Shown here: positions 10,379 to 29,212 of the stretch, one piece after another
How positions within the stretch are numbered: the first letter of the stretch is position 1
How the letters are laid out: each line of letters opens with the position of its first letter
Source: Maricaulis maris MCS10
GTDB lineage: Bacteria; Pseudomonadota; Alphaproteobacteria; Caulobacterales; Maricaulaceae
DNA: 64,000 bases
Assembly (NCBI RefSeq): GCF_000014745.1
Contig: NC_008347.1
Span: 1,931,001 to 1,995,000, forward strand
Reading direction: 5' to 3'
Made by a program: the position numbers and the translations under genes
Notes under the pieces: model-generated
The model's database searches: none
Seen by the model: the letters and a program-made list of their open reading frames with translations, nothing else
What the model was told of the DNA's origin: nothing

Positions 10379-10792
10379 CTATTCGCCCAAACGGGCGACG
10401 ATTTTGGTTTTCACCGGCAGCTTCGCGGCGCCCAGTTCCAGGGCTTCGCGCGCAACATTTTCGGGAACACCGTCGATCTCGAACATGATGCGGCCGGGCT
10501 TGACCTTGCACGCCCAAAACTCGGGCGAGCCCTTACCTTTACCCATCCGGACTTCGGTCGGTTTCTTGGAAACCGGCACATCCGGGAAGATGCGGATCCA
10601 CACGCGACCTGCACGCTTCATGTGGCGAGTGATCGCCCGACGCGTGGCTTCGATCTGGCGCGCGGTAACGCGTTCCGGCTGGAGCGCCTTGAGACCGTAG
10701 GAGCCGAAGTTCAGCGTGAAGCCACCCTTCGCTGCGCCCTTGATACGGCCTTTGTGCGCCTTGCGGAATTTCGTGCGTTTCGGTTGCAGCAT
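10379..10792 (-). CDS. rplP: 50S ribosomal protein L16
   Basis: The 137-residue protein starts [16 protein letters not shown] and has the conserved [40 protein letters not shown] and [13 protein letters not shown]. It organises the peptidyl-transferase region. It follows rpsC by 11 bases. Confidence 0.98.
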   Translation of the reverse strand: MLQPKRTKFRKAHKGRIKGAAKGGFTLNFGSYGLKALQPERVTARQIEATRRAITRHMKRAGRVWIRIFPDVPVSKKPTEVRMGKGKGSPEFWACKVKPGRIMFEIDGVPENVAREALELGAAKLPVKTKIVARLGE

Positions 10793-10803
10793 GGCTGAAT
10801 TCC

Positions 10804-11508
10804 TTACGCGGCTTGGCGGCCCGAGCGGGCGCGCTGTTCACCGGACTCCTGGAGACGGCGCTCCTGGGCGTTCGGATCGTGTTCCATGATCTCACCCTTG
10901 TAGATCCAGACCTTGATACCGATGATACCCATCGCGGTCTTGGCTTCGCAGGTGCCGTAATCGATGTCGGCGCGCAGCGTATGCAGCGGGACGGAGCCCT
11001 CATTATACTGCTCGGTACGGGCGATTTCCGCACCACCGAGACGACCGCCGCAGACGATCTTGCAGCCCTTGGCGCCCATGCGCATGGCCGACTGCATCGA
11101 ACGCTTCATCGCGCGGCGGAAAGCCACACGGCGCTCGAGCTGCTGAGCGATGGACTCGGCCACCAGGGCCGCGTCGATCTCCGGCTTACGCACTTCAACC
11201 AGGTTCAGGTGAACTTCACCATCGATCATCTTCGACAGCTCCTTGCGGAGCGTCTCGATGTCAGAACCCTTCTTGCCAATCACCACACCCGGACGGGCCG
11301 TGTGGACAGTGACGCGGCACTTCTTGTGCGGGCGCTCGATCACGATCTTCGAGACACTGGCATTCTTCAGACGCTCTTTGAGCATCTTCCGGATCTTGAT
11401 GTCTTCGTGCAGCAGCTTGGCGTATTCGCCAGCGCCTGCATACCAACGCGATTCCCAGGTGCGGTTGACGCCAAGGCGCAGACCGATCGGATTTACTTTC
11501 TGACCCAT
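10804..11508 (-). CDS. rpsC: 30S ribosomal protein S3
   Basis: The 234-residue protein starts [18 protein letters not shown]. It has the KH-type domain with [20 protein letters not shown] (about residues 73-92) and the C-terminal domain with [17 protein letters not shown] and the segment [21 protein letters not shown]3 lines the mRNA entry channel. Its start shares one base with the rplV stop. Confidence 0.98.
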   Translation of the reverse strand: MGQKVNPIGLRLGVNRTWESRWYAGAGEYAKLLHEDIKIRKMLKERLKNASVSKIVIERPHKKCRVTVHTARPGVVIGKKGSDIETLRKELSKMIDGEVHLNLVEVRKPEIDAALVAESIAQQLERRVAFRRAMKRSMQSAMRMGAKGCKIVCGGRLGGAEIARTEQYNEGSVPLHTLRADIDYGTCEAKTAMGIIGIKVWIYKGEIMEHDPNAQERRLQESGEQRARSGRQAA

Positions 11509-11888
11509 CAGGCGGCCTCCTCGACTTCGCGCACCACGATGGTGAGCTCGGAAAACGGCTTCAGGATCTTTGCGCCGCGACCGCGTGCACGAGCCCGGAA
11601 CCGTTTCATGACCAGGTTTTTGCCGACAAAGGCTTCCGACACGACAAGGCTGTCAATGTCGAGGCCATGATTGTTCTCGGCGTTGGCGATCGCGGATTCG
11701 AGCGTCTTCTTGACTTCCTTGGAGATCCGCTTGCGCGAGAATTCCAGATCGGCCAGGGCCCGCTCTACCTTCTTGCCACGGATGAGCGCGGCAACAAGGT
11801 TCAGCTTTTGCGGGCTGGTGCGGATCATCCGCAGCTTGGCGCGCGCTTCATTGTCGGCGACGCGACGGGGATTTGTAGACTGTCCCAT
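11508..11888 (-). CDS. rplV: 50S ribosomal protein L22
   Basis: The 126-residue exit-tunnel protein contains [23 protein letters not shown] and the tunnel-hairpin and end region [22 protein letters not shown], where macrolide-resistance changes occur in other species. It lies between rpsS and rpsC. Confidence 0.97.
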   Translation of the reverse strand: MGQSTNPRRVADNEARAKLRMIRTSPQKLNLVAALIRGKKVERALADLEFSRKRISKEVKKTLESAIANAENNHGLDIDSLVVSEAFVGKNLVMKRFRARARGRGAKILKPFSELTIVVREVEEAA

Positions 11889-11891
11889 CGC

Positions 11892-12170
11892 TTATCTCCG
11901 CTTGGCTTTTTTGTCCGCAGCGTGACCGTAATAGGTCCGCGACGGAGAAAATTCACCGAGCTTGTGGCCGACCATGTCTTCGGTCACCAGCACCGGTACG
12001 AATTTATTGCCGTTGTGAACCTGGAATGTCAGGCCCACGAATTGCGGCATGATGGTTGAACGGCGCGACCAGGTCTTGATCGCTTGCTTGCGTCCACCCT
12101 CGTGCGACTTCTCCGCTTTTTTCAGCAGATAGCCGTCGACGAACGGACCTTTCCAGACAGAGCGAGGCAT
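11892..12170 (-). CDS. rpsS: 30S ribosomal protein S19
   Basis: The 92-residue protein starts [20 protein letters not shown] and has [22 protein letters not shown] and [22 protein letters not shown]. The start at 12170 gives exact family length; the longer open frame upstream is not S19-like. Confidence 0.97.
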   Translation of the reverse strand: MPRSVWKGPFVDGYLLKKAEKSHEGGRKQAIKTWSRRSTIMPQFVGLTFQVHNGNKFVPVLVTEDMVGHKLGEFSPSRTYYGHAADKKAKRR

Positions 12171-12180
12171 CGTCTGCTCC

Positions 12181-13017
12181 CTATCGCTTCTTGCGCTCGT
12201 GGCGCGAGCGGATGATGAACTTGTCGGTCGACTTGTTCTTGCGTGTCTTGGCACCCTTGGTCGGCTTGCCCCAAGGCGTCACCGGATGGCGACCACCAGA
12301 GGTACGGCCTTCACCACCACCATGCGGGTGATCAACCGGGTTCATGACAACACCGCGAACAGACGGACGCTTGCCGAGATGGCGATTGCGACCGGCCTTG
12401 CCGAGATTGATGTTGAGGTGGTCCGGGTTTGACACCGCACCGACCGTCGCCATGCACTTGTCCGAGACCATGCGCAGCTCGCCCGAAGCCAGACGGATCT
12501 GGGCGTAGCCGGCATCACGGCCGACAAGCTGGACATAGGCACCGGCGGAACGGGCGATCTGACCACCCTTCTCCGGCTTCATCTCGACATTGTGAAGGAT
12601 GGTGCCGACCGGCACCGCCTTCAGCGGCATCGCATTGCCCGGCTTCACGTCGCACTTTGCGGACGCGATGACCGTATCGCCTTCGGAAAGACGCTGCGGA
12701 GCCAGGATATAGGCCTTCTCGCCGTCCTCATACTTGATGAGGGCGATGAAAGCCGTCCGGTTCGGGTCATACTCAAGACGCTCGACCGTTGCGGGCATGT
12801 CCCACTTGCGGCGCTTGAAGTCCACCAGGCGATAGAGACGCTTTGCGCCACCACCACGCCGGCGGGCCGTGATCCGACCCATATTGTTGCGGCCACCCTT
12901 TTTGGTGAGGCCCTCAACCAGTGTCTTCTCGGGACGTCCCTTGTGCAGGGCGGAGCGATCCACCAGCACCAGGGCGCGACGGCCCGGAGAAGTCGGTTTG
13001 AATGTTTTCAAAGCCAT
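12181..13017 (-). CDS. rplB: 50S ribosomal protein L2
   Basis: The 278-residue protein is needed for subunit joining and peptidyl transfer. Landmarks are [20 protein letters not shown] sequence near residue 43, the RNA-binding [20 protein letters not shown] and the C-terminal [19 protein letters not shown] containing the functionally important His. It lies between rplW and rpsS. Confidence 0.98.
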   Translation of the reverse strand: MALKTFKPTSPGRRALVLVDRSALHKGRPEKTLVEGLTKKGGRNNMGRITARRRGGGAKRLYRLVDFKRRKWDMPATVERLEYDPNRTAFIALIKYEDGEKAYILAPQRLSEGDTVIASAKCDVKPGNAMPLKAVPVGTILHNVEMKPEKGGQIARSAGAYVQLVGRDAGYAQIRLASGELRMVSDKCMATVGAVSNPDHLNINLGKAGRNRHLGKRPSVRGVVMNPVDHPHGGGEGRTSGGRHPVTPWGKPTKGAKTRKNKSTDKFIIRSRHERKKR

Positions 13018-13018
13018 C

Positions 13019-13315
13019 TTACAGACCCGTCGTCACGTCGATCGAGTGACCCTCTGCGAGAGTCACGACCGCTTTCTTCTGGTCATTGCGGCGACCGGGA
13101 ATACCCCGGAAGCGCTTGGTCTTTCCGTGAACCTTGATGGTGTTCACAGCCGTCACCTTCACCTTGAAGAGTGCCTCGACCGCTTCCGCGATCTCACCCT
13201 TGTTGGCTGAGAGCGGCACGAAGAAGACAACCTTGCTTTCTTCCGAAAGCAGCGTCGACTTCTCGGTGATCACCGGGCTCAGGATCGTGTCGTAATGGCG
13301 CGCAGCAGCCGACAT
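13019..13315 (-). CDS. rplW: 50S ribosomal protein L23
   Basis: The 98-residue protein forms the docking site for trigger factor and SRP at the tunnel exit. It shows [20 protein letters not shown], the [21 protein letters not shown] helix region and [19 protein letters not shown]. It lies one base after rplD. Confidence 0.97.
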   Translation of the reverse strand: MSAAARHYDTILSPVITEKSTLLSEESKVVFFVPLSANKGEIAEAVEALFKVKVTAVNTIKVHGKTKRFRGIPGRRNDQKKAVVTLAEGHSIDVTTGL

Positions 13316-13316
13316 C

Positions 13317-13952
13317 TTAAGCCTCCTTCGCGCTGAGGCGTGCGTGGATCTGTTCCACGGCCGCCTTGGTCAGCACCAGGGTGTCGCGACGCAGCACGTC
13401 ATAAACATTCAGGCCCTGTGCGGGCAGAACGTCGATGCAGGGCAGGTTGCGAGCCGCCTTGGCGAAATTCTCGTTCACTTCGGCGCCGGAGATGACCAGG
13501 GCATTGGAAATGCCCAGACCTTCAAACGACGTCCGCAGTGCCTTGGTTTGCGGGGCATCCAGTGCCGCGTCATCGATGATGACCAGCGACTTGGCGCCAA
13601 GCTTGGCCGACAGCGCATGGCGCAGGCCAAGCGCACGGACCTTCTTCGGCAATTCGTGGGCGTGGCTGCGGACACGGGGACCGTGCGCCTTGCCACCACC
13701 GACGAATTGCGGAGCCGACCGGGCACCGTGACGCGCCGTACCACCGCCCTTTTGGCGGCCGAAGCGCTTCTTGGTGCGGTTGATTTCAGAGCGGCCGAGC
13801 GTCTTGTGCGTGCCTTGCTGGCGAGCTGCCAGCTGCCACTTCACAACGCGCTGCAGGAGGTCGGAGCGCACCTCTTCAATGCCGAAAACGGCATCGTCGA
13901 GATCGATCGCACCGGCGTCTTTCGCCGCGAGGGTTTTGACCTCGATCTTCAT
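13317..13952 (-). CDS. rplD: 50S ribosomal protein L4
   Basis: The 211-residue protein has the tunnel-loop region [27 protein letters not shown] and the globular part with [13 protein letters not shown]. In E. coli L4 autoregulates the S10 operon; whether that occurs here is unknown. It overlaps rplC by four bases, implying coupling. Confidence 0.97.
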   Translation of the reverse strand: MKIEVKTLAAKDAGAIDLDDAVFGIEEVRSDLLQRVVKWQLAARQQGTHKTLGRSEINRTKKRFGRQKGGGTARHGARSAPQFVGGGKAHGPRVRSHAHELPKKVRALGLRHALSAKLGAKSLVIIDDAALDAPQTKALRTSFEGLGISNALVISGAEVNENFAKAARNLPCIDVLPAQGLNVYDVLRRDTLVLTKAAVEQIHARLSAKEA

Positions 13953-14755
13953 GCTTGCGTTCCTTCTTCACCGTCAGCCGCAGCTTCCGGAGCCGCGTTG
14001 TCAGCGTCCGCCGGAGCAGCCTCGTTCTCAACCACTTCAGCCGTGACCGGCGCGTTCAGCTCGTCCAGCGTGCGGAACTTGCCCGGCAGGGGAAGCTCGG
14101 TGCCGCCATGACCCTTGATCGCGTCGCGCAGTTCGACCCAGCCACCGGCTGAACCCGGAACAGCGCCCTTGACCAGGACAATGCCGCGCTCGACGTCAAC
14201 ACGAACAACTTCGATGTTCTGCGTGGTCACGCGGACAGCGCCCATGTGACCGGCCATTTTCTTGCCCTTGAAGACCTTGCCCGGATCTTGACACTGACCG
14301 GTCGAACCATGCGAACGGTGCGAGATTGACACACCGTGCGTGGCACGAAGGCCGCCAAAACCGTGGCGCTTCATGGCCCCTGCAAAACCCTTACCGATCG
14401 AGATGCCGGCGACATCCACTTTCTGACCGGGGACGAAGTGGTCCGCGGTCAGCTCGGAGCCGACTTCGATCAGCGCGTCTTCAGCAACGCGGAATTCGAC
14501 CAGCTTGCGCTTGGGCGCAACCTTGGCCTTGGCGAAGTGACCGCGCATCGCCTTCGGCGTGCGCTTGGCCTTGGCTTCACCGGCACCCAGCTGGAGTGCA
14601 ACATAGCCATCCCGATCGGCGGTCTTGTGAGACACGACCTGGACATTGTCCATGTGCAGCACCGTGCAGGGCACGTGCGAACCGTCTTCGGCGAAAATGC
14701 GTGTCATGCCCAGCTTGCGGGCAACCACGCCTGTTCTGCGATCTTCCTGGCGCAT
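13949..14755 (-). CDS. rplC: 50S ribosomal protein L3 with Ala/Glu/Asp-rich C-terminal tail
   Basis: L3 initiates 50S assembly. The core (residues 1-about 235) shows [17 protein letters not shown], the central [19 protein letters not shown] and the substrate loop for methylation [20 protein letters not shown]. At 268 residues it is longer than the about 210-residue E. coli protein. The excess is a low-complexity Ala/Glu/Asp tail after residue about 235, absent from most homologues. The 3' end overlaps rplD. Confidence 0.97.
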   Translation of the reverse strand: MRQEDRRTGVVARKLGMTRIFAEDGSHVPCTVLHMDNVQVVSHKTADRDGYVALQLGAGEAKAKRTPKAMRGHFAKAKVAPKRKLVEFRVAEDALIEVGSELTADHFVPGQKVDVAGISIGKGFAGAMKRHGFGGLRATHGVSISHRSHGSTGQCQDPGKVFKGKKMAGHMGAVRVTTQNIEVVRVDVERGIVLVKGAVPGSAGGWVELRDAIKGHGGTELPLPGKFRTLDELNAPVTAEVVENEAAPADADNAAPEAAADGEEGTQA

Positions 14756-14759
14756 AATC

Positions 14760-15074
14760 CTACGCTCCCAGCTTGATCTCGACGTCCACGCCGGCCGACA
14801 GGTCGAGCTTCATCAGCGCGTCCACGGTTTGCGGGGTGGGGTCGACGATGTCGAGAAGGCGTTTGTGAGTCCGGATTTCGAACTGCTCGCGCGACTTCTT
14901 GTCGATGTGCGGCGAACGCAGCACCGTGAATTTCTCGATGCGTGTCGGCAGCGGAATCGGACCACGGACGTTGGCGCCCGTGCGCTTGGCTGTCGAAACG
15001 ATCTCCCGGGTGGAATTATCCAGAACCCGGTGATCGAACGCCTTCAGGCGAATGCGGATGTTTTGACGTTCCAT
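14760..15074 (-). CDS. rpsJ: 30S ribosomal protein S10 (NusE)
   Basis: The 104-residue protein starts [19 protein letters not shown] and contains [38 protein letters not shown] sequence, essentially the universal S10. It also acts in transcription antitermination with NusB and NusG. The ATG at 15074 is used; an in-frame TTG one codon upstream is less likely. It heads the S10 cluster 82 bases after tuf, with a hairpin in between. Confidence 0.97.
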   Translation of the reverse strand: MERQNIRIRLKAFDHRVLDNSTREIVSTAKRTGANVRGPIPLPTRIEKFTVLRSPHIDKKSREQFEIRTHKRLLDIVDPTPQTVDALMKLDLSAGVDVEIKLGA

Positions 15075-15103
15075 CAAACCGATCCCGTTTCTTAACTTTC
15101 AAA

Positions 15104-15142
15104 AAGAGCAAACCGGGGCGGATACCTCAGGCACCGCCCCGA
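15104..15142 (-). terminator. Hairpin between tuf and rpsJ, possible partial terminator
   Basis: On the minus strand CGGGGCGG and CCGCCCCG form an 8-bp GC stem with a 12-base loop, followed by GTTTGCTCTTTTT. The U-tract is interrupted and starts after five bases, so termination may be partial and let the S10 cluster be reached by readthrough from tuf. Confidence 0.5.
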
Positions 15143-15156
15143 TCGGATGGGGTAGT

Positions 15157-16347
15157 CTACTCGATGATTTTCGAGACGACGCCGGCGCCGACGGTGCGGC
15201 CACCTTCACGGATTGCGAAGCGGAGCTTCTCTTCCATGGCGATCGGCACGATCAGCTCGACATTCATTTCGATATTGTCGCCCGGCATCACCATTTCCGT
15301 ACCTTCGTTCAGCGTCACAACACCGGTAACGTCGGTGGTGCGGAAGTAGAACTGCGGGCGGTAATTGGTGAAGAACGGCGTGTGACGGCCACCCTCTTCC
15401 TTGGTCAGGATATAGGCTTCTGCCACGAACTTGTGGTGCGGCGTGATGGAGCCCGGCTTGGCCAGGACCTGGCCACGCTCGACACCTTCACGGTCCACGC
15501 CGCGAAGCAGCACGCCGACATTGTCGCCAGCCTGGCCCTGATCGAGCAGCTTGCGGAACATCTCGACGCCGGTGCAGGTCGTCTTCGTGGTGTCACGGAC
15601 ACCGACGATTTCGATCTCTTCACCAACCTTGACGACACCGCGCTCGATACGGCCGGTCACGACCGTGCCGCGGCCCGAGATCGAGAACACGTCCTCGATC
15701 GGCATCAGGAAAGGCTGGTCGATCGGACGCTCAGGCGTCGGGATGTACTCATCCACAGCCGCCATCAGCTCAAGGATCTTGTCCTTGCCGATATGATCGT
15801 CACGACCTTCAACAGCCGCCAGAGCCGAACCCGCAACGATCGGCAGATCGTCGCCCGGGAACTCGTAGGAGGACAGAAGTTCGCGAACTTCCATCTCGAC
15901 CAGCTCGAGCAGCTCTTCATCGTCAACCTGGTCAACCTTGTTCAGGAAAACCACCAGCGCCGGAACGCCAACCTGGCGGGCCAGCAGGATGTGCTCGCGC
16001 GTCTGCGGCATCGGGCCGTCAGCGGCGTTCACAACCAGGATCGCGCCGTCCATCTGCGCCGCACCCGTGATCATGTTCTTCACATAGTCAGCGTGGCCCG
16101 GGCAATCAACGTGGGCGTAGTGACGGTTGGCCGTCTCATACTCAACGTGAGCCGTCGAGATGGTGATGCCGCGTGCCTTTTCTTCAGGCGCACTGTCAAT
16201 CTCGTCATAACCCTTCGCAGTACCGCCGGACGCTTCCGCCAGTACCATCGTGATCGCAGCCGTCAGCGTCGTCTTGCCGTGGTCAACGTGACCAATCGTG
16301 CCGATGTTCGCGTGCGGCTTGGTGCGCTCAAACTTTTCCTTCGCCAT
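15157..16347 (-). CDS. tuf: Elongation factor Tu, copy 1 (str operon)
   Basis: The 396-residue GTPase delivers aminoacyl-tRNA to the ribosome. The G-domain motifs are GHVDHGKTT (residues 18-26), DCPGHADY and NKVD; the switch I and domain II/III sequences are standard. By eye the translation is identical to the second copy at 41028-42218. It follows fusA by 53 bases, in the usual rpsL-rpsG-fusA-tuf order. Its last codons ATC-ATC-GAG-TAG are also found in a stray fragment beyond the second copy. Confidence 0.98.
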
Positions 16348-16400
16348 GATCTCGCTCCGAAATCCGTGTGTTCGTTGTTATACTGTGACCAGAGGTCCGC

Positions 16401-18476
16401 TTAGGCGGACTTGGCGATGACTTCTTGTTCGACGGCCTTGGGAACCGCCTCGTAGTGATCGAAAAGCATGGTGAACTGTGCCCGGCCCTGGGTCGCAGAC
16501 CGCAGGTTGTTGACGTAGCCGAACATGTTCGCCAGCGGCACCATCGCATTCACGACGGTTGCATTGCCGCGCATTTCCTGACCGGCGATCTGACCCCGAC
16601 GGGAGTTCAGGTCACCAATGACACCACCGGTGTACTCGTCCGGCGTCACCACTTCGACCTTCATGATCGGCTCCAGAAGCTTCGGCGCACAATGCGACTT
16701 GGCTTCACGGAAGGCGGCGCGAGCCGCGATCTCGAAGGCGAGGACGCTGGAGTCAACGTCGTGATAGGCGCCGTCAACCAGCATGGCGTGCACGTCGATC
16801 ACCGGGAAACCGGCAATCAGGCCGCCATCCATGACGGATTTGAGGCCCTTCTCGACGCCCGGAATGTATTCTTTCGGGACGTTACCGCCGACGATCTTGG
16901 ATTCGAACACGAAGCCCGACCCCGGCTCGCCCGGACCGAATTCGATCTTGACGCGGGCAAACTGACCCGAACCACCGGACTGCTTCTTGTGCGTGTAGTC
17001 GACGAGGCCCTTCTGGCTCAGCGATTCACGATAGGCCACCTGCGGCGCACCGACATTCGCTTCAACCTTGAACTCGCGCTTCATCCGATCGACGAGAATG
17101 TCGAGGTGAAGCTCGCCCATGCCGGCAATGATGGTCTGACCGGATTCTTCGTCAGTCTTCATGCGGAAGGACGGATCCTCGGCGGCCAAGCGCTGCAGGG
17201 CGACGCCGAGCTTCTCCTGGTCGGCCTTCGACTTCGGCTCGATAGCCAGTTCGATGACCGGATCCGGGAACTCCATGCGCTCGAGAATGACCGGCTTCAT
17301 CGGGTCACACAGCGTGTCGCCCGTGGTCGTGTCCTTGAGGCCCGCAATGGCAACAATGTCGCCGGCAAAGCATTCCTTGATGTCTTCACGCGAGTTGGAG
17401 TGCATCAGCAACATGCGGCCGATACGCTCTTTCTTGTCCTTCACCGTGTTGAGCAGGGAAATACCCGTCTCGAGGTGACCGGAATACATGCGCGCAAAGG
17501 TGAGCGATCCGACAAACGGGTCGTTCATGATCTTGAAGGCGAGCAGCGAGGTCGGCTCGTCATCGCTGGCGCGACGGACGACTTCTTCCTCGGTCTTGAA
17601 ATCGATGCCCTTGATGGCCGGAACCTCGGTCGGGTTCGGCAGGAAATCGACAACCGCGTCAAGCAGGGGCTGAACGCCTTTGTTCTTGAAGGCCGTGCCA
17701 CACAGGATCGGATTGAAGGCCAGCGCGATGCAGCCCTTGCGGATCAGCGACTTGAGCAGCTCTTCGGAAGGCTCTTCGCCTTCCAGATAGGCTTCCATCG
17801 CCGCCTCGTCCTGCTCGACAGCTGTTTCGACCAGCGCTTCACGATACTCGGCAGCCTTGTCGGCGAGGTCGGCGCGGATGTCGCGCTCTTCCCACTCGGC
17901 GCCCAGGCCCTCACCCTTCCAGACGAGCTCCTTCATCTTGATCAGGTCGATCACGCCCTCGAACTCGGTTTCCGAGCCGATCGGGAGCTGAACGCAAAGC
18001 GGTGTGGCGCCCAGGCGATCTTCGATCATTTTGACACAGTTGAAGAAGTCAGCGCCCAGCTTGTCCATCTTGTTGATGAACACCATGCGCGGAACCTTGT
18101 AGCGGTCAGCCTGACGCCAGACCGTTTCGGTCTGCGGCTCGACACCGGCATTGGCATCCAGGCAGCACACGGCACCGTCGAGCACACGCAGCGAACGCTC
18201 GACTTCAATGGTGAAGTCGACGTGGCCGGGCGTGTCGATGATGTTCAGGCGCTTGCCATTCCAGAAACAGGTTGTCGCAGCCGAGGTGATCGTGATGCCA
18301 CGCTCCTGCTCCTGCTCCATCCAGTCCATGGTGGCGGCACCATCGTGCACTTCACCAATCTTGTGGGACTTGCCGGTGTAATAGAGGATCCGCTCGGTCG
18401 TCGTCGTCTTGCCAGCATCGATGTGAGCCATGATGCCGAAATTGCGGTAGTCCTCGATTTTGTAGTCGCGGGCCAT
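16401..18476 (-). CDS. fusA: Elongation factor G
   Basis: The 691-residue translocase GTPase starts [25 protein letters not shown] with the P-loop [17 protein letters not shown] and NKMDKLGAD complete the G domain, and domain IV carries [18 protein letters not shown] sequence near the C-terminus. The length is typical. It lies between rpsG and tuf. Confidence 0.98.
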   Translation of the reverse strand: MARDYKIEDYRNFGIMAHIDAGKTTTTERILYYTGKSHKIGEVHDGAATMDWMEQEQERGITITSAATTCFWNGKRLNIIDTPGHVDFTIEVERSLRVLDGAVCCLDANAGVEPQTETVWRQADRYKVPRMVFINKMDKLGADFFNCVKMIEDRLGATPLCVQLPIGSETEFEGVIDLIKMKELVWKGEGLGAEWEERDIRADLADKAAEYREALVETAVEQDEAAMEAYLEGEEPSEELLKSLIRKGCIALAFNPILCGTAFKNKGVQPLLDAVVDFLPNPTEVPAIKGIDFKTEEEVVRRASDDEPTSLLAFKIMNDPFVGSLTFARMYSGHLETGISLLNTVKDKKERIGRMLLMHSNSREDIKECFAGDIVAIAGLKDTTTGDTLCDPMKPVILERMEFPDPVIELAIEPKSKADQEKLGVALQRLAAEDPSFRMKTDEESGQTIIAGMGELHLDILVDRMKREFKVEANVGAPQVAYRESLSQKGLVDYTHKKQSGGSGQFARVKIEFGPGEPGSGFVFESKIVGGNVPKEYIPGVEKGLKSVMDGGLIAGFPVIDVHAMLVDGAYHDVDSSVLAFEIAARAAFREAKSHCAPKLLEPIMKVEVVTPDEYTGGVIGDLNSRRGQIAGQEMRGNATVVNAMVPLANMFGYVNNLRSATQGRAQFTMLFDHYEAVPKAVEQEVIAKSA

Positions 18477-18515
18477 TTGTCAGGGTCCTTGGTACGGGTC
18501 AGTGCCTGTAAGGGG

Positions 18516-18986
18516 TTACCAGCGGTAGTGCGAGAAAGCGCGGTTGGCTTCCGCCATCCGGTGCGTGTCTTCGCGCTTCTTGACGGCGGTCCCGCGATTG
18601 GCGGAGGCATCCATCATTTCAGCGGCGAGACGCTCGCGCATGGTGTTTTCGTTGCGACCGCGCGCAGCACCCGTCAGCCAGCGAATGGCCAGGGCTTTCT
18701 TGCGCTCGGCGCGGACTTCAACCGGCACCTGATAGGTTGCACCACCAACACGGCGGGAGCGGACCTCGACCTCAGGGGCCACATTGTCCAAGGCATCGTG
18801 GAAGACACGGATCGGCTCGCGCTTCAGCTTCTCTTCGACAATTTCGAGAGCGCCATAGACAATGCGCTCGGCGACGGATTTTTTGCCGTCGAGCATGATG
18901 TAGTTCATGAACTTGGTGAGATCGCGATCTCCGAACTTGGGGTCCGGAAAGATCTCGCGTTTCTCTGCGCGGTGACGACGCGACAT
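18516..18986 (-). CDS. rpsG: 30S ribosomal protein S7
   Basis: The 156-residue protein starts [20 protein letters not shown] and has [21 protein letters not shown] and [15 protein letters not shown]7 nucleates assembly of the 30S head. In E. coli it represses the str operon; no equivalent leader was recognised. It lies 11 bases after rpsL. Confidence 0.98.
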   Translation of the reverse strand: MSRRHRAEKREIFPDPKFGDRDLTKFMNYIMLDGKKSVAERIVYGALEIVEEKLKREPIRVFHDALDNVAPEVEVRSRRVGGATYQVPVEVRAERKKALAIRWLTGAARGRNENTMRERLAAEMMDASANRGTAVKKREDTHRMAEANRAFSHYRW

Positions 18987-18997
18987 GGACGTCTCCC

Positions 18998-19369
18998 TTA
19001 CTTAGGACGCTTGGCGCCGTACTTGGAACGGCGTTGCTTACGGTCCTTGACGCCCTGGGTATCCAGAACGCCGCGAAGAATATGATAGCGGACACCCGGA
19101 AGGTCCTTCACGCGGCCACCGCGGATAAGGACAACTGAGTGCTCCTGCAGATTGTGACCCTCACCCGGGATGTAGCTCACAACTTCATGCCCGTTGGTCA
19201 GACGCACTTTGGCGACTTTCCGCAAGGCCGAGTTCGGCTTTTTCGGGGTCGTGGTATAGACGCGCGTGCAAACGCCTCGGCGCTGCGGGCAAGCCTGTAG
19301 GGCCGGCACCTTGTTGCGCTTCGGCTTGTCTTTTCGCGGCTTGCGAATGAGCTGGTTGATTGTTGGCAT
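18998..19369 (-). CDS. rpsL: 30S ribosomal protein S12
   Basis: The 123-residue decoding-centre protein contains [18 protein letters not shown] and [13 protein letters not shown]. The Lys residues in KKPNSALRK and GRVKDLPG, whose substitution gives streptomycin resistance in other bacteria, are the ordinary wild-type ones. It is the first gene of the str operon, with a promoter candidate about 180 bases upstream. Confidence 0.98.
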
Positions 19370-19551
19370 CCCGCTCTAATCCGTTCCTAATCTCAACAAC
19401 CACGCCCCCCAGCATGTTGAAATGCTGATGGACGCAAAGAAAGATCCCGACGCTCAGGCACGAGGCCCGCACGGCGGCATCTGGGGTTTTTCCGTTACCG
19501 TGGACGACGTCTAACCGCGTGGGTTACGGCCCGTCCTTCAAACGAGCGCGG
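19370..19551 (-). other. str operon leader region (no gene)
   Basis: The sequence between the rpsL start and the promoter candidate at 19552-19580 would form a 5' leader of about 175 bases. No coding frame with ribosomal-protein similarity or convincing regulatory hairpin was recognised. The remaining bases up to the rpoC stop at 19698 hold only the promoter and the rpoC terminator. Confidence 0.5.
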
Positions 19552-19580
19552 AAACTACGCACGCGACTCGCATTCGTCAA
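19552..19580 (-). promoter_or_regulatory. Sigma70-type promoter candidate for rpsL-rpsG-fusA-tuf
   Basis: On the minus strand TTGACG (19580-19575), a 17-base spacer and TAGTTT (19557-19552) form a good housekeeping promoter. It sits between the rpoC terminator and rpsL, exactly where the str operon needs a start. Confidence 0.65.
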
Positions 19581-19631
19581 GCGCTTGTTCAGAGGTTTTC
19601 TGAGGCGCCCCGGCCCGGTAACAGCCGATAC

Positions 19632-19662
19632 AAAAAGGCCGCCGGTTACCCGACGGCCTTTT
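19632..19662 (-). terminator. Intrinsic terminator after rpoC
   Basis: On the minus strand AAAAGGCCGTCGGGT and ACCGGCGGCCTTTTT pair into a long GC-rich stem with a short loop and a U-rich end. It lies 36 bases after the rpoC stop and before the str promoter, separating the two operons. Confidence 0.85.
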
Positions 19663-19697
19663 CTCAGTCATTACAGGGATATCGACCCCGAATTGGG

Positions 19698-23915
<4,218 letters not shown>

Positions 23916-23981
23916 GTCGCCGTCTCCCAAAAGGGGCAAGCGGGACAGGGTTGGCCCTGCCCCGCAAAATATGGTTCAGCC

Positions 23982-28055
<4,074 letters not shown>

Positions 28056-28267
28056 GTCGGCTCCCTTCGCAGACAGCACTGCGCAATTATATGCGGGGAT
28101 CGCCCCCGCGGCGCCGCTCCGGTTGATCCTGGGGCAAGCCCCCGGACCGTTCGACAATCCCGCCTGGAACGACAGCGGCGGGATCGGGTATTCCAAAGAC
28201 GGGCTAACGGACGCGCAGGATCACCCCGCGCGCCCGTAGCACCGCTTCAAGTCACGCCGAAGCGAGA
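28056..28267 (-). other. Structured rplL-rpoB intergenic region (no gene)
   Basis: These 212 bases hold several GC-rich inverted repeats on the minus strand, including ATCCCGCC/GGCGGGAT, GGGGGCTTGCCCC and GCGGGGG/CCCCGC. A TATAAT hexamer (28091-28086) lies 31 bases before the rpoB start but has no matching -35. In other bacteria an attenuator here reduces transcription into rpoBC. That role is an inference for this sequence. Confidence 0.45.
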
Positions 28268-28639
28268 CTATTTCAGCTCAACGCTGGCGCCTGCGGCTTC
28301 CAGCTTGGCCTTGATTTCTTCTGCTTCGGTCTTCGAAGCAGCTTCCTTGACGGCCTTCGGCGCACCTTCGACCAGGTCCTTGGCTTCTTTCAGGCCAAGA
28401 CCGGTGATGGCACGGACTTCCTTGATGACGTTGATCTTCTTGTCACCAGCGCCGGTGAGAACGACGTCAAACTCGTCTTTCTCTTCAGCAGCCGGAGCAT
28501 CGCCACCGCCGGCCGGGCCAGCAACGGCAACGGCTGCAGCAGCCTTGATGCCTTTTTCTTCCAGAAGATCGTTCAGTTCCTTGGCTTCAAGGATGGTGAG
28601 GGCGAGAAGTTCGTCGCAGAGTTTAGCTACATCAGCCAT
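28268..28639 (-). CDS. rplL: 50S ribosomal protein L7/L12
   Basis: The 123-residue stalk protein has an N-terminal dimerisation helix ([20 protein letters not shown]), an Ala/Gly-rich hinge (about residues 33-52) and a C-terminal factor-binding domain with [20 protein letters not shown]. Four to six copies bind L10. It is 57 bases after rplJ. Confidence 0.98.
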   Translation of the reverse strand: MADVAKLCDELLALTILEAKELNDLLEEKGIKAAAAVAVAGPAGGGDAPAAEEKDEFDVVLTGAGDKKINVIKEVRAITGLGLKEAKDLVEGAPKAVKEAASKTEAEEIKAKLEAAGASVELK

Positions 28640-28696
28640 TTGTTCAATTCCTTGTCGGTGTTCAATGTGTCAGTTCGAAAGCGGAGAATGACGGGA

Positions 28697-29212
28697 TCAG
28701 GCGTCGGCCTTCTCGCGGATGACGTCGATCGCCCCCGCAAGACCTTGAGCCGGAGCCATGAGGCGCTGGGCCACCTGCGAAGCCTGCCCCATGAGGCGGG
28801 CAGAGATGGTGGCAATAAGCTCTTCACGGGACGGCATCTTGGAGAGAGCGTCGATGCCGGCGGCGTCGAACACGTCTTCTTCCATGAAGCCGCCGAGAAT
28901 GACGAGCTTGTCGTTGCTTTTGGCGTACTCGACCAGCACCTTCGGCGCGGCCACAAAGTCTTCCGAGTAAGCGATTGCGACCGGACCTGTGAACAGGTCG
29001 GCAGCGCCCTCACCCGGCTTGCCTTGCAGTGCGATTTTGGCGAGGCGGTTACGCACCACCTTGAACGTGCCACCCAGCTCGCGGAGCTTGGCGCGCAGTT
29101 CCGTCATTTCCGCAACAGTCATGCCATTGTAGTGGGCCATGACCACGGATCCAGCTTCCGAGAAGATGCCATTCAGCTCTTCAACGGACGCTTCTTTTTG
29201 AATGCGATCCAT
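28697..29212 (-). CDS. rplJ: 50S ribosomal protein L10
   Basis: The 171-residue stalk base starts MDRIQKEASVEELNGIF and has VVMAHYNGMTVAEMTELRAKL and the rRNA-binding TFKVVRNRLAKIA. The C-terminal helix binds L7/L12 dimers. GGGAG lies 8 bases before the ATG. A strong hairpin directly upstream suggests leader-mediated control. Confidence 0.97.
   Translation of the reverse strand: MDRIQKEASVEELNGIFSEAGSVVMAHYNGMTVAEMTELRAKLRELGGTFKVVRNRLAKIALQGKPGEGAADLFTGPVAIAYSEDFVAAPKVLVEYAKSNDKLVILGGFMEEDVFDAAGIDALSKMPSREELIATISARLMGQASQVAQRLMAPAQGLAGAIDVIREKADA

Noticed and set aside
16425..19085. Plus-strand open frame of about 890 codons opposite fusA and rpsG
   Set aside because: It mirrors fusA codon structure and spans two minus-strand genes. 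No recognisable domain.
28086..28091. TATAAT as an rpoB promoter
   Set aside because: No -35-like hexamer at 16-18 bases, and it sits among hairpins in the intergenic region.
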